A model generated the notes under the pieces. The model searched no databases and was not told the origin of the DNA. It saw only the letters and a program-made list of their open reading frames with translations. A stretch of DNA of 40,934 nt from Bacillota bacterium (GTDB taxonomy: Bacteria; Bacillota; Bacilli; Bacillales; Cytobacillaceae): the NCBI GenBank assembly GCA_023387295.1, contig JAEWIG010000413.1, forward strand, positions 1 through 40,934, read 5' to 3'. Every line of letters starts with the position of its first letter. Position 1 is the stretch's first letter. A program made the position numbers and the translations under genes. This document shows positions 1-8,725 of the stretch, piece after piece.

Positions 1-128
1 GATAAAGGATGTTCAAAAAACTACTTTAAACATCCTATTATGACAAAAATTTCGCATTTTTTCTTCATGGCTATATTATACCGTTTTTTCGTTACAAACA
101 ATGATAAAAATATCCTTTTCTGATAAAA

Positions 129-156
129 AGCCCTCACTTAATGTGAAGTGAAGGCT
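129..156 (-). terminator. Rho-independent terminator after resC
   Basis: On the minus strand an imperfect stem (AGCC plus TCACTT arms, one mismatch) with a 6-nt loop is followed by TTTTT. It lies about 25 bases beyond the resC stop, so resA-B-C appears to end here rather than run on into resDE, which would lie off the window. I see no gene in bases 1-128. Confidence 0.75.
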
Positions 157-181
157 AATATTTATGAAATTGCAATCTGAT

Positions 182-1366
182 TTAGCCTGCATAAGAATGC
201 AAACCGGCAATGACAAGGTTTACCGCAACTAAGTTAAACATAATTATAACAAACCCAATTACAGCAAGCCAGGCTGATTTTTCTCCGTGCCAGCCTTTTG
301 AAAGTCGTAGGTGAAGAAAGGCTGCATAGAAGAGGAATGTGATAAGCGCCCATACTTCTTTTGGATCCCATCCCCAGAAACGTGTCCATGCTATTTGTGC
401 CCAAATCATTGCAAAAATCAAAGCACCTAGGGTAAATACCGGGAATCCAATTAATACTGAGCGGTAGCCAATTTCATCTACTAAATCTACATTAACATTT
501 TTTACTAACGGCTTTAAAGCGGCCCCAATTCGCTTTCTTAGAACTAATCTCAATAATACATATAAAATCGTTCCTATTGCAAATGACCAAATAACTGTAT
601 TTAATTTTTTGGCATTTATAATAGCTGGCATTTCAACCAATGGTTCTAACTTACCTTCTGTTAGTAATTCTCCTTCATGTGGCCCAATCAATGCAGGGAG
701 ATGATACTCCAGTTTAGCTGGTAGATCATTTTTGTCAATCCAATTAAAATCGGCCTTATAGTCCATCATAGAAAATGTCGTAGAAATAAGAACGAAACCA
801 ATTGTACAAACTAAACCATACATGATTGTTTCTAACCAAAATGTCCGTTTGCTAAATTTTGATTGGTCGATTACTTTTACTAAGTAAATAAGTCCAGCGG
901 CAAAACTAATTGCCAATACCGCTTGTCCTACTGCTGCTGTTATCACATGAATATGAAGCCAATCACTTTGGAGGGCAGGAATTAAAGGTGAAATCTCCCT
1001 CGGAAACATGCTTGCATATGCAATCATCAAAACAGATACAGGTAAGGTAAACACACCAAGCATCGGCGTTTTATACATAAAATAGATGACGATAAAGGCA
1101 CCACCAAGAGCGATCCCAAAGAATGTTGTAAACTCAAACATATTACTTACTGGTGCATGCCCTGCAGCAATCCAACGGATAATGAAATAGCCTAACTGTG
1201 CAATAAAACCGATGATCGTCACGGAAATTGCCAGCTTTGCCCACTTATTTTGCCCTGTTTCCTTTGCTTTCGCTTTCTTATCTTTAATAGCTCCAGCAAA
1301 AAGAATAGTTGCAGCTAAATATAGAAAAAATGATGCATATAACAAGTTACCACTTAAAGTTACCAC
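182..1366 (-). CDS. resC: Cytochrome c biogenesis protein ResC/CcsB
   Basis: A 394-residue polytopic membrane protein of the CcsB/CcsA (ResC) family. With ResB it forms the System II haem-handling and cytochrome c synthetase complex that attaches haem outside the membrane. Many hydrophobic segments are visible, and the tryptophan-rich WGWDPKEVW haem-binding motif sits at about residues 331-339. Length matches the B. subtilis protein (about 391). The start is a GTG preceded by an AGGGGG Shine-Dalgarno 7 bases upstream. It is the last gene of resA-resB-resC, 24 bases after resB, and is followed by a terminator. Confidence 0.95.
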   Translation of the reverse strand: MVTLSGNLLYASFFLYLAATILFAGAIKDKKAKAKETGQNKWAKLAISVTIIGFIAQLGYFIIRWIAAGHAPVSNMFEFTTFFGIALGGAFIVIYFMYKTPMLGVFTLPVSVLMIAYASMFPREISPLIPALQSDWLHIHVITAAVGQAVLAISFAAGLIYLVKVIDQSKFSKRTFWLETIMYGLVCTIGFVLISTTFSMMDYKADFNWIDKNDLPAKLEYHLPALIGPHEGELLTEGKLEPLVEMPAIINAKKLNTVIWSFAIGTILYVLLRLVLRKRIGAALKPLVKNVNVDLVDEIGYRSVLIGFPVFTLGALIFAMIWAQIAWTRFWGWDPKEVWALITFLFYAAFLHLRLSKGWHGEKSAWLAVIGFVIIMFNLVAVNLVIAGLHSYAG

Positions 1367-1390
1367 TTATGTTCCCCCTTTTGTCTAGCC

Positions 1391-3025
1391 TTAGTTTGGG
1401 TTTCGCTCATCGGCATTTTCTTGTTGCACTTTATCATCTGGCACATTAATACCAGTGTCTTGTAAAATGCTATCGATTTCTCGTTTTAACCCATGCCAGT
1501 TTTTGTTCGTATGACCTGCGACCCAAACTTCCCCATCCACTTGACGAATCCATATACGACGGTGATTCCAATAAGAGCCTTGAGCAACACCTATCATAAA
1601 GATTATTCCACCAACTATTAAAATGCCTAATGTTAAATCTTTACGTACTGTTAACCCCGACACATTTTTAGTTTCTATTCCACTAAAAGCCATTTTATAT
1701 TCATTATCCCCAAATGGTTCAATTGTTTGTCTAATGGCAACGAAGCTAATTTCACCATCTTGTTTATCTGGCGTAAACATTTTAAATACAAAGGCTGGAT
1801 TATTAGGAATTCGTGATTTTGTAGTTGGTTCTCCATCTTCAGCAAACTCAAAATCGGGAAAATAGCTCATCACTTCAACAGAATATCCATTTCCTAAATC
1901 ATAGCGATCTTTTGGGTCATATAAATCGACCGTAATATTACCGAATTCCTCGTTTGATTGTTTATTAGCCAGAGTAAATGTCATTTTGTTTAATTCATCT
2001 AGCTTATAATCGACTTGATATAAGGCATAATTTCCGAACTTTAACGGTTCATTGACACGAATTTCTTCATCACTTATTTTTTTAAGCTCTGGTGTTTCCC
2101 CTGCTATCGTTTCCCCTTTAACTTTATAGAGGGTAACATTCGATTGGAAATTCTTCGCAATCATTCCGACTTTATCAATTGCCTGGCCGAATACTTCCTT
2201 ATCATTCTCTTTATCATAAACTTCGAGAATAAATTTATCATTCTTCAAATAGTATTCTCCGTGTGTACCTGGGACAACTTTTGTTTCACCCTCACGAAGC
2301 CAAAGAACCTTGTCTACATACATACCAGGAACAAAGCGAAGCATCCCGCCAATTAAAAAGATAATTAGCCCAATATGGTTGACATATGGACCCCACCTAG
2401 AGAAACGCCCCTTTTCAGCAAGAAGGTTTCCATCCTCTTCACGAATATGATATCTTTTTGCTTTTAATCTATCTTTTATTTGGGAATGATTTAGATTGCT
2501 AACTTTTGTAACACCGAATAATCTTTGGCGCTTTAAAAAACCCTCATGTCTCGTTACTCGTTGCACCTTTAACGCACGGTAAAGAGGAACAACCCTATCG
2601 AGACTACAGATTACAAGTGAAACGCCAATAGAAGCGATTAGGACGAGATACCACCATGAGCTATATAAATTATGAAATCCAAGTTGGTAATACACTTTCC
2701 CAAACCAGCCATACTGATCCTCATAGTACTCAGATGCTTGGACAACAGGTGGAATATACATTTCTTGAGGTAAAATGGTTCCAATTGCTGAGGCAATAAG
2801 CGTTATGACAATCAGCCAGACTCCAACCTTAACAGATGAAAAGAAGTTCCAGACTTTATCAATGATTGTTTTGTTATATGTTTGCGAACGCCGTGCGCTC
2901 CCCTCATAACGCATATCGACTAGTGTTTTATCTTTTTCTTGTTCCTCAAGAATTTTCCCACACGCTTCACAAAGAATCGTTCCATGTGGGTTCACATGCC
3001 CACATTCACATTTAACATCCTTCAT
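1391..3025 (-). CDS. resB: Cytochrome c biogenesis protein ResB
   Basis: A 544-residue ResB/Ccs1 family protein, partner of ResC in System II cytochrome c maturation. The N-terminus carries a short zinc-ribbon-like cysteine cluster (Cys6, Cys8, Cys19, Cys22). Transmembrane segments follow near residues 65-90, 120-145 and 210-230, then a large extracytoplasmic domain and a final transmembrane segment near residues 465-485. Length is as in B. subtilis (about 542). It lies 24 bases after resA and 24 before resC, consistent with one transcript. Confidence 0.95.
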   Translation of the reverse strand: MKDVKCECGHVNPHGTILCEACGKILEEQEKDKTLVDMRYEGSARRSQTYNKTIIDKVWNFFSSVKVGVWLIVITLIASAIGTILPQEMYIPPVVQASEYYEDQYGWFGKVYYQLGFHNLYSSWWYLVLIASIGVSLVICSLDRVVPLYRALKVQRVTRHEGFLKRQRLFGVTKVSNLNHSQIKDRLKAKRYHIREEDGNLLAEKGRFSRWGPYVNHIGLIIFLIGGMLRFVPGMYVDKVLWLREGETKVVPGTHGEYYLKNDKFILEVYDKENDKEVFGQAIDKVGMIAKNFQSNVTLYKVKGETIAGETPELKKISDEEIRVNEPLKFGNYALYQVDYKLDELNKMTFTLANKQSNEEFGNITVDLYDPKDRYDLGNGYSVEVMSYFPDFEFAEDGEPTTKSRIPNNPAFVFKMFTPDKQDGEISFVAIRQTIEPFGDNEYKMAFSGIETKNVSGLTVRKDLTLGILIVGGIIFMIGVAQGSYWNHRRIWIRQVDGEVWVAGHTNKNWHGLKREIDSILQDTGINVPDDKVQQENADERNPN

Positions 3026-3049
3026 TTAATTAACTCCCTATCCCATCCC

Positions 3050-3574
3050 TTAAGGCTTCACTTGCTCCATAAGGTCTTTTATCATTTTCTCTGTTAACTG
3101 ACCCGTATGATATTTAACAACTTTTCCGTCCTTATCAATCATAAATGTTGCGGGAAGGGCACCTATACCATATGCAGTCTGAACTTGCCCATCTTTATCA
3201 ATGACAACCGGAAACGATAAGTTATGTCGATTAATAAATTTATTCACAGCAAGCTCGGATTCACTAACGTTAACAGCTAATACGTGTACACCCTTATCCT
3301 TAAACTGCTTATATTGGTTTTCCATATATGGCATTTCTTTTTCACAAGGCTTACAGTATGTACCCCAAAAATTCAAAAAGACCCCTTGTCCTTCATAATC
3401 AGAAAGTCGGTGCTGCTCTCCATTCATATCCTCTAATATGAAATCAGGTGCTTTTTCTCCAATTGCAACCTTTTTAACATCCTCTTTCGTAAAGTTTGCA
3501 TATAAAGTGTAGGCGACTGCCGATCCAAGCAATAGCAGGATAATCGTCCTTGTTAACAAACGCTTTTTCTTCAT
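3050..3574 (-). CDS. resA: Thiol-disulfide oxidoreductase ResA
   Basis: A 174-residue membrane-anchored thioredoxin-fold protein that reduces the CxxCH cysteines of apocytochrome c before haem attachment. An N-terminal anchor covers about residues 7-26, the redox motif CKPC lies in the WGTYCKPCE context near residues 73-78, and the cis-proline is in the ALPATF segment near residue 140. B. subtilis ResA has CEPC in this place, so the second position differs. It is first in resA-B-C. A hydrophobic start and upstream AT-rich leader fit the ATG chosen. Confidence 0.95.
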   Translation of the reverse strand: MKKKRLLTRTIILLLLGSAVAYTLYANFTKEDVKKVAIGEKAPDFILEDMNGEQHRLSDYEGQGVFLNFWGTYCKPCEKEMPYMENQYKQFKDKGVHVLAVNVSESELAVNKFINRHNLSFPVVIDKDGQVQTAYGIGALPATFMIDKDGKVVKYHTGQLTEKMIKDLMEQVKP

Positions 3575-3715
3575 CCTTATCCCCCATATAATTCGTTATT
3601 GCTAAAATAAGCCAAACAAAGCAATCCGAGTCTAATTATATCATTTATTACCATTTTAATAATGTTAATCATATGAAGGAAATGTGACTTTTCTATGAAG
3701 TTTTTTTCTTAATAA

Positions 3716-4438
3716 TCACTTTTTTTGCGCAAGAGCACGCATTTGCTTGACCTCATGTATCGTTAACTCTCTAGCTTCTCCAGTCTTTAAGCCGTGAAGA
3801 GTTAAAAATCCGTATTTTTCACGTTTTAATTTCAGAACGGGATGACCAATCGCTTCAAACATTCTCCTAACTTGACGGTTACGTCCTTCATGAATTGTGA
3901 TTTCTATAATGGCTGTTTGTTTCTTTTTATCCATCGATATAAATTTCGTTTTTGCAGGAGCCGTCTTTCCATCTTCTAGTTGAATTCCTCGTTCTAGCTT
4001 TCTTAAGCTTTCCCGTGATGGAATTCCCTTTACTTTTGCCACATACACCTTCTCCACTTCACTTTTCGGATGCATGAGAAGATTTGCAAATTCCCCATCA
4101 TTCGTAAGTAAAATAAGCCCAGAAGTATCAAAATCTAAACGCCCAACAGGATAAATACGCTGCTCAATATTTTGCAAATAATCAGTAACTACCTTTCTTC
4201 CTTTATCATCAGCTACACTTGAAATTACACCTCTTGGTTTGTATAGAAGAAAATAAACAGGATGTTCCCTTTCGACAGGAATACCTGTTACTTCTACCCG
4301 ATCAGATGGTGTTACTTTTACTCCTAGCTCTTTAACTACTTTTCCATTTACCTTTACATGCCCCTCCAAAATCAGCTGTTCTGCCTTTCTTCTGGATGCA
4401 ACGCCAGCATGTGCGATTACCTTTTGCAATCTTTCCAT
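3716..4438 (-). CDS. rluB: 23S rRNA pseudouridine synthase RluB
   Basis: A 240-residue RsuA/RluB-type synthase that isomerises uridine near position 2605 of 23S rRNA in the peptidyl transferase centre. An S4 RNA-binding domain fills about residues 1-60, followed by the catalytic domain with GRLDFDTSG (catalytic Asp in GRLD, near residues 97-105). Family length is usual. It sits between spmB and resA as in B. subtilis, where the gene was called ypuL/rluB. About 140 bases with no clear terminator separate it from resA, so read-through is possible. Confidence 0.93.
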   Translation of the reverse strand: MERLQKVIAHAGVASRRKAEQLILEGHVKVNGKVVKELGVKVTPSDRVEVTGIPVEREHPVYFLLYKPRGVISSVADDKGRKVVTDYLQNIEQRIYPVGRLDFDTSGLILLTNDGEFANLLMHPKSEVEKVYVAKVKGIPSRESLRKLERGIQLEDGKTAPAKTKFISMDKKKQTAIIEITIHEGRNRQVRRMFEAIGHPVLKLKREKYGFLTLHGLKTGEARELTIHEVKQMRALAQKK

Positions 4439-4594
4439 TTATGTCACCTCAACTAAATTAGCATTCAAAATAGCATTGTACCTATTTCTATCCTTTTGAA
4501 TTATGACATAAAACATGCCTTTTTCAAAGTGTAGGTGTATTTTTAGAATAATAAAACTAACATGAGCATCTGCTTGCAACCTTGTTATGTAAAT

Positions 4595-4664
4595 GTCGTC
4601 AGCTTCATTTCTCTGCGCTGGTGATTACTTCGTACATCAAGGCTTGCTCAATGAATCCGACGAC
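4595..4664. repeat. 70-bp element bounded by 15-bp imperfect inverted repeats
   Basis: Within the 287-base gap between rluB and spmB, the arm at 4595-4609 (GTCGTCAGCTTCATT) matches the reverse complement of 4650-4664 at 13 of 15 positions, enclosing 40 bases. No convincing ORF or Shine-Dalgarno is visible. It could be a small dispersed repeat or a structured RNA segment in the spmB 3' region. I cannot see a second copy in the window. Confidence 0.5.
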
Positions 4665-4680
4665 GATTTAGTTTTCATAT

Positions 4681-4707
4681 AAAAAAGATACCCTATTAAT
4701 GGGTACC
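4681..4707 (-). terminator. Terminator after spmB
   Basis: Reading the minus strand, TACCC and GGGTA arms around a 7-nt AT-rich loop are followed by TTTTTT. It lies 20-45 bases after the spmB stop and closes the dacB-spmA-spmB operon. Confidence 0.7.
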
Positions 4708-4725
4708 TCCAGTAATTATTGAATT

Positions 4726-5259
4726 TTATTTACCAAAAACGAGCGTTACAACGACAATTGCAGCAATAATGCCAACTAAATCTGCTAGTAGACCCACCTT
4801 TAACGCATCTCCCATTTTCCTAATGCCTACAGCGCCGAAATAGACAGTAAGTACATAGAAGGTTGTATCCGTACTTCCTTGAAGAACTGATGCAAGCCTC
4901 CCAATAAATGAATCTGGACCATGAGTTGCAATGAGATCACTCGTCATCCCAAGAGCAGCTGTTCCAGAAATGGGGCGAATAATGGCAAGCGGAAAAATAT
5001 CAGGCGGGACTCCAATCGCTTCAAGTACGGGTCTCATGAACTGCATCATATACTCAAGAGCCCCTGATGCACGAAAAACGGAAATAGCTACTAGCATTCC
5101 TACTAAAAAAGGAATGATTGAGACAGCAACTTTAATTCCTTCTTTTCCACCATCAACAAATCTTTCATACGTTTGGACTTTTTTTATCGTTCCATATATT
5201 AAAATAAATGCAATGAGAACTGGAATAAACCAAAGAGAAATTAACGAAATAATGTGCAT
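4726..5259 (-). CDS. spmB: Spore maturation protein SpmB
   Basis: A 177-residue integral membrane protein of the SpmA/SpmB (nucleoside-recognition, Gate-like) family. In Bacillus, SpmA and SpmB are needed for full dehydration of the spore core and hence heat resistance. Hydrophobic segments occur near residues 5-23, 45-65 and 150-175, and Pro/Gly-rich IRPISGTAAL is the family's conserved patch near residue 95. It follows spmA by 6 bases and lies in the dacB-spmA-spmB operon. Confidence 0.93.
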   Translation of the reverse strand: MHIISLISLWFIPVLIAFILIYGTIKKVQTYERFVDGGKEGIKVAVSIIPFLVGMLVAISVFRASGALEYMMQFMRPVLEAIGVPPDIFPLAIIRPISGTAALGMTSDLIATHGPDSFIGRLASVLQGSTDTTFYVLTVYFGAVGIRKMGDALKVGLLADLVGIIAAIVVVTLVFGK

Positions 5260-5265
5260 CCGTTC

Positions 5266-5853
5266 TCATCCCTTCCGAATTCTTCGATAATAAAAATATC
5301 GATCAATCATAATTGCGCCGATTGCAGAACAAATCGAGGCGATTAAAGTTGGTCCCACAATTTCGGTTGGAGATGATGAGCTATAGTTCATTCTTATTGC
5401 GATTACTGTAGTTGGAATTAACGTTATACTTGAAGTATTAATCGCTAAAAAAGTAATCATTGAGCGACTAGCTTCATTCTTGCCACCATTTAGATTTTTC
5501 AGCTCTTCCATCGCCTTTATTCCGAGGGGCGTCGCCGCATTACCTAGCCCAAACATATTTGCAATCATATTCGATAGAATATAGCCCATCGCCGGATGTT
5601 CATTCGGCACATCTGGAAAGAGTCTTTTTACAATCGGTTTAAATAATAGAGAAAGCATTTTTAATAGTCCTGCTTCCTCTGCTATTCTCATCATCCCAAG
5701 CCAAAATACAAGAATACTTACTAATCCGATGCATAATGTAACCGCTTCTCCTGCACCTTTAAAAACTGCTTCATTCACTTCATCCAGCGTTCCATTTATC
5801 ATAGCAAAAACAATTCCGATAACTGTTAGAAGAACCCATATAATATTAACCAT
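5266..5853 (-). CDS. spmA: Spore maturation protein SpmA
   Basis: A 195-residue membrane protein, partner of SpmB in spore core dehydration. It shows four to five hydrophobic segments, with the conserved GLGNAATPLG stretch near residues 98-107, and ends in a basic tail (YYRRIRKG). It overlaps the end of dacB by 8 bases, so translation is probably coupled. Length equals the usual family length of about 196. Confidence 0.93.
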   Translation of the reverse strand: MVNIIWVLLTVIGIVFAMINGTLDEVNEAVFKGAGEAVTLCIGLVSILVFWLGMMRIAEEAGLLKMLSLLFKPIVKRLFPDVPNEHPAMGYILSNMIANMFGLGNAATPLGIKAMEELKNLNGGKNEASRSMITFLAINTSSITLIPTTVIAIRMNYSSSSPTEIVGPTLIASICSAIGAIMIDRYFYYRRIRKG

Positions 5854-6994
5854 CTATCTTCACACCAATTATGGACGTGAAAATACTACGAAAGAACTCA
5901 AAAAACGTCTTCTTCTCCCCAGAGTCCGTATGTTTATAGTAAACTGGAATGTTCTTAATCGGTTGTTGATTAAAATAAATAATAGCCTTACCAACAATAT
6001 CCGGCACTGCCTTGCCTTCTATCCAATCCTTTTTCGGTTTCATCATTTTAAACTCAATTTTAAAAAGCTCTCTTTCCTTAGCTGTACTAGGATAACTAAA
6101 TCCATGCTTAACATACACTTGTTTTTGATAAAACTTATCCTTTATTTCTTTAACGACCCCTTTTTGTAGAACTTCTACAAGATCATATATTTTAAACCCT
6201 GTCCCATACATTTGGATATGATCATTCCAGTCGTCTGAGGCATTTAGTGTTACAGCAATTAAGTCCATATCTCCCTTCGTGGCAGTTGTGACTAGTGTTC
6301 GTTTTGCACGTTTCGTAAACCCTGTTTTTCCACCTGTACAATAATCATACATTTCTAATAATCTATTTTTATTATTCCACTTCCGGTCCCAATTCTCAGT
6401 AGGATGTGGTATTCTATGTACCTTCGTCCCAGAAATTTTTTTATATTGTTCATTTTCCATAGCATAGCGTGTTAATAATGCCATATCATAAGCTGTTGAA
6501 AGATGGTTTTCATGGTCGTCAAGCCCATGAGGATTTGCAAAATGAGTATTTGTCATTCCTATTTCCTCTGCTTTTTGATTCATTAAAAAAACAAATCCTT
6601 CAAGACTTCCTCCAACGTGATTCGCAATAGCAGTTGCAGCGTCGTTTCCAGAACGCAGCATTAAGCCATAGACTAAATCTTCGAGTTTAATTTTTTCTCC
6701 AGGAACTAAATTTATACTTGACCCTTCCACTCTAACTTCTTGCTCAGTAATCATTACGATTTCATCCATTTTTCCGGATTCTATGGCTAAAATGGCCGTC
6801 ATGATTTTTGTAATACTAGCAATCCTGCTTTGTTTATGTGCATCTTTTTCAAATAAAACTCTTCCAGAGCTTTGCTCCATTAAGATAGCACTTCTTGCAC
6901 TTACAGAAACAGAAGCATTAGAACGCTGTGGAATAAGTATCACCAACATTGTGATAATTAGAGAATATATCATGAATTTTTTCTTTTTATCCAT
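5846..6994 (-). CDS. dacB: Sporulation D-Ala-D-Ala carboxypeptidase DacB (PBP5*)
   Basis: A 382-residue penicillin-binding protein that trims the D-Ala cross-links of spore cortex peptidoglycan. A signal peptide covers about residues 1-27. The active-site motifs are SITK (60-63), SGN (115-117) and KTG (223-225). A C-terminal beta-domain and a hydrophobic tail near residues 365-380 suggest membrane anchoring. The ATG at 6994 gives the same length as the B. subtilis protein; an upstream in-frame extension lacks a signal sequence and would cover the sigma-E promoter. First gene of dacB-spmA-spmB. Confidence 0.93.
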   Translation of the reverse strand: MDKKKKFMIYSLIITMLVILIPQRSNASVSVSARSAILMEQSSGRVLFEKDAHKQSRIASITKIMTAILAIESGKMDEIVMITEQEVRVEGSSINLVPGEKIKLEDLVYGLMLRSGNDAATAIANHVGGSLEGFVFLMNQKAEEIGMTNTHFANPHGLDDHENHLSTAYDMALLTRYAMENEQYKKISGTKVHRIPHPTENWDRKWNNKNRLLEMYDYCTGGKTGFTKRAKRTLVTTATKGDMDLIAVTLNASDDWNDHIQMYGTGFKIYDLVEVLQKGVVKEIKDKFYQKQVYVKHGFSYPSTAKERELFKIEFKMMKPKKDWIEGKAVPDIVGKAIIYFNQQPIKNIPVYYKHTDSGEKKTFFEFFRSIFTSIIGVKIDG

Positions 6995-7044
6995 TGCACA
7001 GTACCCCGTCTCCTTATCGTCTCGCTTCCGCTTTTCTTTGTACA

Positions 7045-7072
7045 ATTTTATGCGGGACGAGCATGGATATGA
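7045..7072 (-). promoter_or_regulatory. Predicted sigma-E promoter of dacB-spmA-spmB
   Basis: Minus-strand -35 TCATATC (consensus KMATATT, 6 of 7) is separated by 13 bases from -10 CATAAAAT (consensus CATACAHT, 7 of 8). The B. subtilis dacB operon is sigma-E dependent, so the match is expected. The -10 lies about 50 bases upstream of the dacB ATG. Confidence 0.75.
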
Positions 7073-7128
7073 CAAAAAGGCGAAAAACATCGTTGTCTTT
7101 CACCTTTTTATACTAAGCAATTATTCAG

Positions 7129-8019
7129 CTAATATGGTCTCCACTGTAATTCAGATGCTTTTTTAAATCTTTCTTGAACATCATTCCAATTTACTAAATC
7201 CCACCACTTCTCAACATAGTCAGCACGATTGTTTTTATATTGAAGGTAATAAGCATGCTCCCAAACATCTAAAACTAACAACGGAATGGTATCCCATTGT
7301 GTTAGCAACATATGCCTTTCGGTTTGCAGTATTTCCAGATGACGCGAGCGAGGTGACCATACTAATAGCGCCCACCCTACACCTTCGACTTGTTTTGCCG
7401 CCTCTGTAAAATGCTTTTTGAAGGCCTCAAAGCTTCCAAAATACTTTTCTATTTCCTTTAGTAACCTTCCGGTTGGCTTTCCTCCACCTCTTGGACTCAT
7501 ATTATTCCAAAAAATTGTATGCAGATAATGTCCTGATCCATGGAAAGCAAGTTCACGGGACCAATGCTTTACTAGTGAGAAGTCTCCAGATTTTCGAGCT
7601 TCTTTTAGCTTTTGTTCTGCTTTATTTAGCCCATCAACATAAGATTGATGATGCTTATCATGATGAAGTCTCATAATTTCTTCTGAAATATATGGTTCTA
7701 ACGCATTGTATGCATAAGGGAGGGGTGGAAGGCTATGCTTTCCTGGTGCGATAAACGGAGTTTGTACATAAATGCTACCGAGATTCTGCCTTGTTAAGAA
7801 ATAATTTTCCATTTCAGCATGGAGGTCATCGATTTGAGCTTGCAGCTCGGTCAATTCATCAATACTTAAAGGGTCATTAACGGTATTCATTATTTCTGTG
7901 AATTTATCCATCCTCTTCCAAAGCTCATTGTCTTTTTCTACATTTTCAGATTCCAGAAATCCTCTTAAATCTTCATTCCAAGTAAACACATTTTGAATAT
8001 ACTCTGCAAAACTATTCAT
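7129..8019 (-). CDS. sodF: Fe/Mn superoxide dismutase with N-terminal extension
   Basis: A 296-residue protein that dismutates superoxide to hydrogen peroxide and oxygen. The SOD core starts near residue 95 (LPPLPYAYNALEP). The metal ligands are visible: His119, His167, Asp251 and His255. The first 95 residues, rich in charged residues and probably helical (about residues 33-80), are an extension absent from ordinary 200-residue SODs but resembling the longer B. subtilis SodF (about 281). No signal peptide is seen. It stands alone between the dacB promoter and a dispersed repeat. Iron versus manganese preference cannot be read from sequence here. Confidence 0.88.
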   Translation of the reverse strand: MNSFAEYIQNVFTWNEDLRGFLESENVEKDNELWKRMDKFTEIMNTVNDPLSIDELTELQAQIDDLHAEMENYFLTRQNLGSIYVQTPFIAPGKHSLPPLPYAYNALEPYISEEIMRLHHDKHHQSYVDGLNKAEQKLKEARKSGDFSLVKHWSRELAFHGSGHYLHTIFWNNMSPRGGGKPTGRLLKEIEKYFGSFEAFKKHFTEAAKQVEGVGWALLVWSPRSRHLEILQTERHMLLTQWDTIPLLVLDVWEHAYYLQYKNNRADYVEKWWDLVNWNDVQERFKKASELQWRPY

Positions 8020-8105
8020 TTCGCTTCCCTCTTTCCTCTTTATTCCCCTTTTATCCTATGTAAGCTAGGTTGGACGATTGCAAGGAAAGAACAAAGATGA
8101 AAAAA

Positions 8106-8222
8106 GGGATGTCCGATAAGTGCTTGGCTCTCTTCTCACAACTCACTATATAGATTAGCTCTAATCGCTTTTCATCTATATAATGTGTTGGAAGTGCCAG
8201 GCTCTTTGTTTTCGGACAGCCC
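8106..8222. repeat. Dispersed inverted-repeat element, copy A
   Basis: A 117-bp intergenic element whose ends, GGGATGTCCGA and the reverse complement of TCGGACAGCCC, match at 10 of 11 positions. Inside are two same-orientation GTGCC[T/A]GGCTCT-like boxes and a central TATAGAT...ATCTATA inverted repeat. It aligns without gaps to 25218-25336 at about 100 of 118 positions. It contains no ORF. It looks like a MITE- or REP-like element; on the minus strand it lies between the unknown gene at 8238 and sodF. Confidence 0.8.
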
Positions 8223-8237
8223 CTTCACAAATAAGTT

Positions 8238-8657
8238 TTAGTGTGGCTGGGTTATAAATTCTAGTGGTGAACGAAGGTTGTACAATTTATGCTTTTCCAA
8301 TTGCTCGAAAATCGAAGGTATTTTCGAAAAATCCACATCCTGAAAATAGGAGACAAATTCAGCCTGCGAATTAATATAAATTCGTTTACGATGCCGTAAA
8401 CCAGGGTTTTTCAATAAACAAACGAGTGCAACAATATCTTTAAAGTGAACTTCTCTTTCGCCAGTAGTAAATATTGGGTTCGATTCGAATGGTGTAAAAT
8501 CTGAAAACAATTCATCAAAATAGCGAACATATAAAACATGTAATGTTTTTTCTTGTCCTTCTTCTTCAAAGGTTATTTCACTTCGATTAAAGAAATCCTC
8601 AGAAGTATTCGATTTTTCCTTTTCTAACTCGTATCCATGACATTTCTTAATTAGCAA
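8238..8657 (-). CDS. Hypothetical protein in the ypuI position
   Basis: A 139-residue, acidic, apparently soluble protein that I do not recognise. It has no signal peptide or transmembrane segment. The middle holds a charged segment with RHRKRIYI near residue 91, and the end is predicted amphipathic helix followed by a short tail. The start is a TTG with a GGGGGG Shine-Dalgarno a few bases upstream; no better ATG is available. It occupies the place of ypuI (DUF3907) in B. subtilis, but I cannot match it to that family. The coding frame is open and codon use looks normal. Confidence 0.65.
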   Translation of the reverse strand: MLIKKCHGYELEKEKSNTSEDFFNRSEITFEEEGQEKTLHVLYVRYFDELFSDFTPFESNPIFTTGEREVHFKDIVALVCLLKNPGLRHRKRIYINSQAEFVSYFQDVDFSKIPSIFEQLEKHKLYNLRSPLEFITQPH

Positions 8658-8725
8658 AAAAATCCCCCCTACCCATATTGTTCACTTCATATAGTAGCAT
8701 AATTTAGTGTATCTGGAACAAAAAA

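Noticed and set aside
4560..4680. Short minus-strand peptides in the rluB-spmB gap
   Set aside because: Frames are under 25 codons with no Shine-Dalgarno; the inverted repeat explains the conserved-looking bases better.
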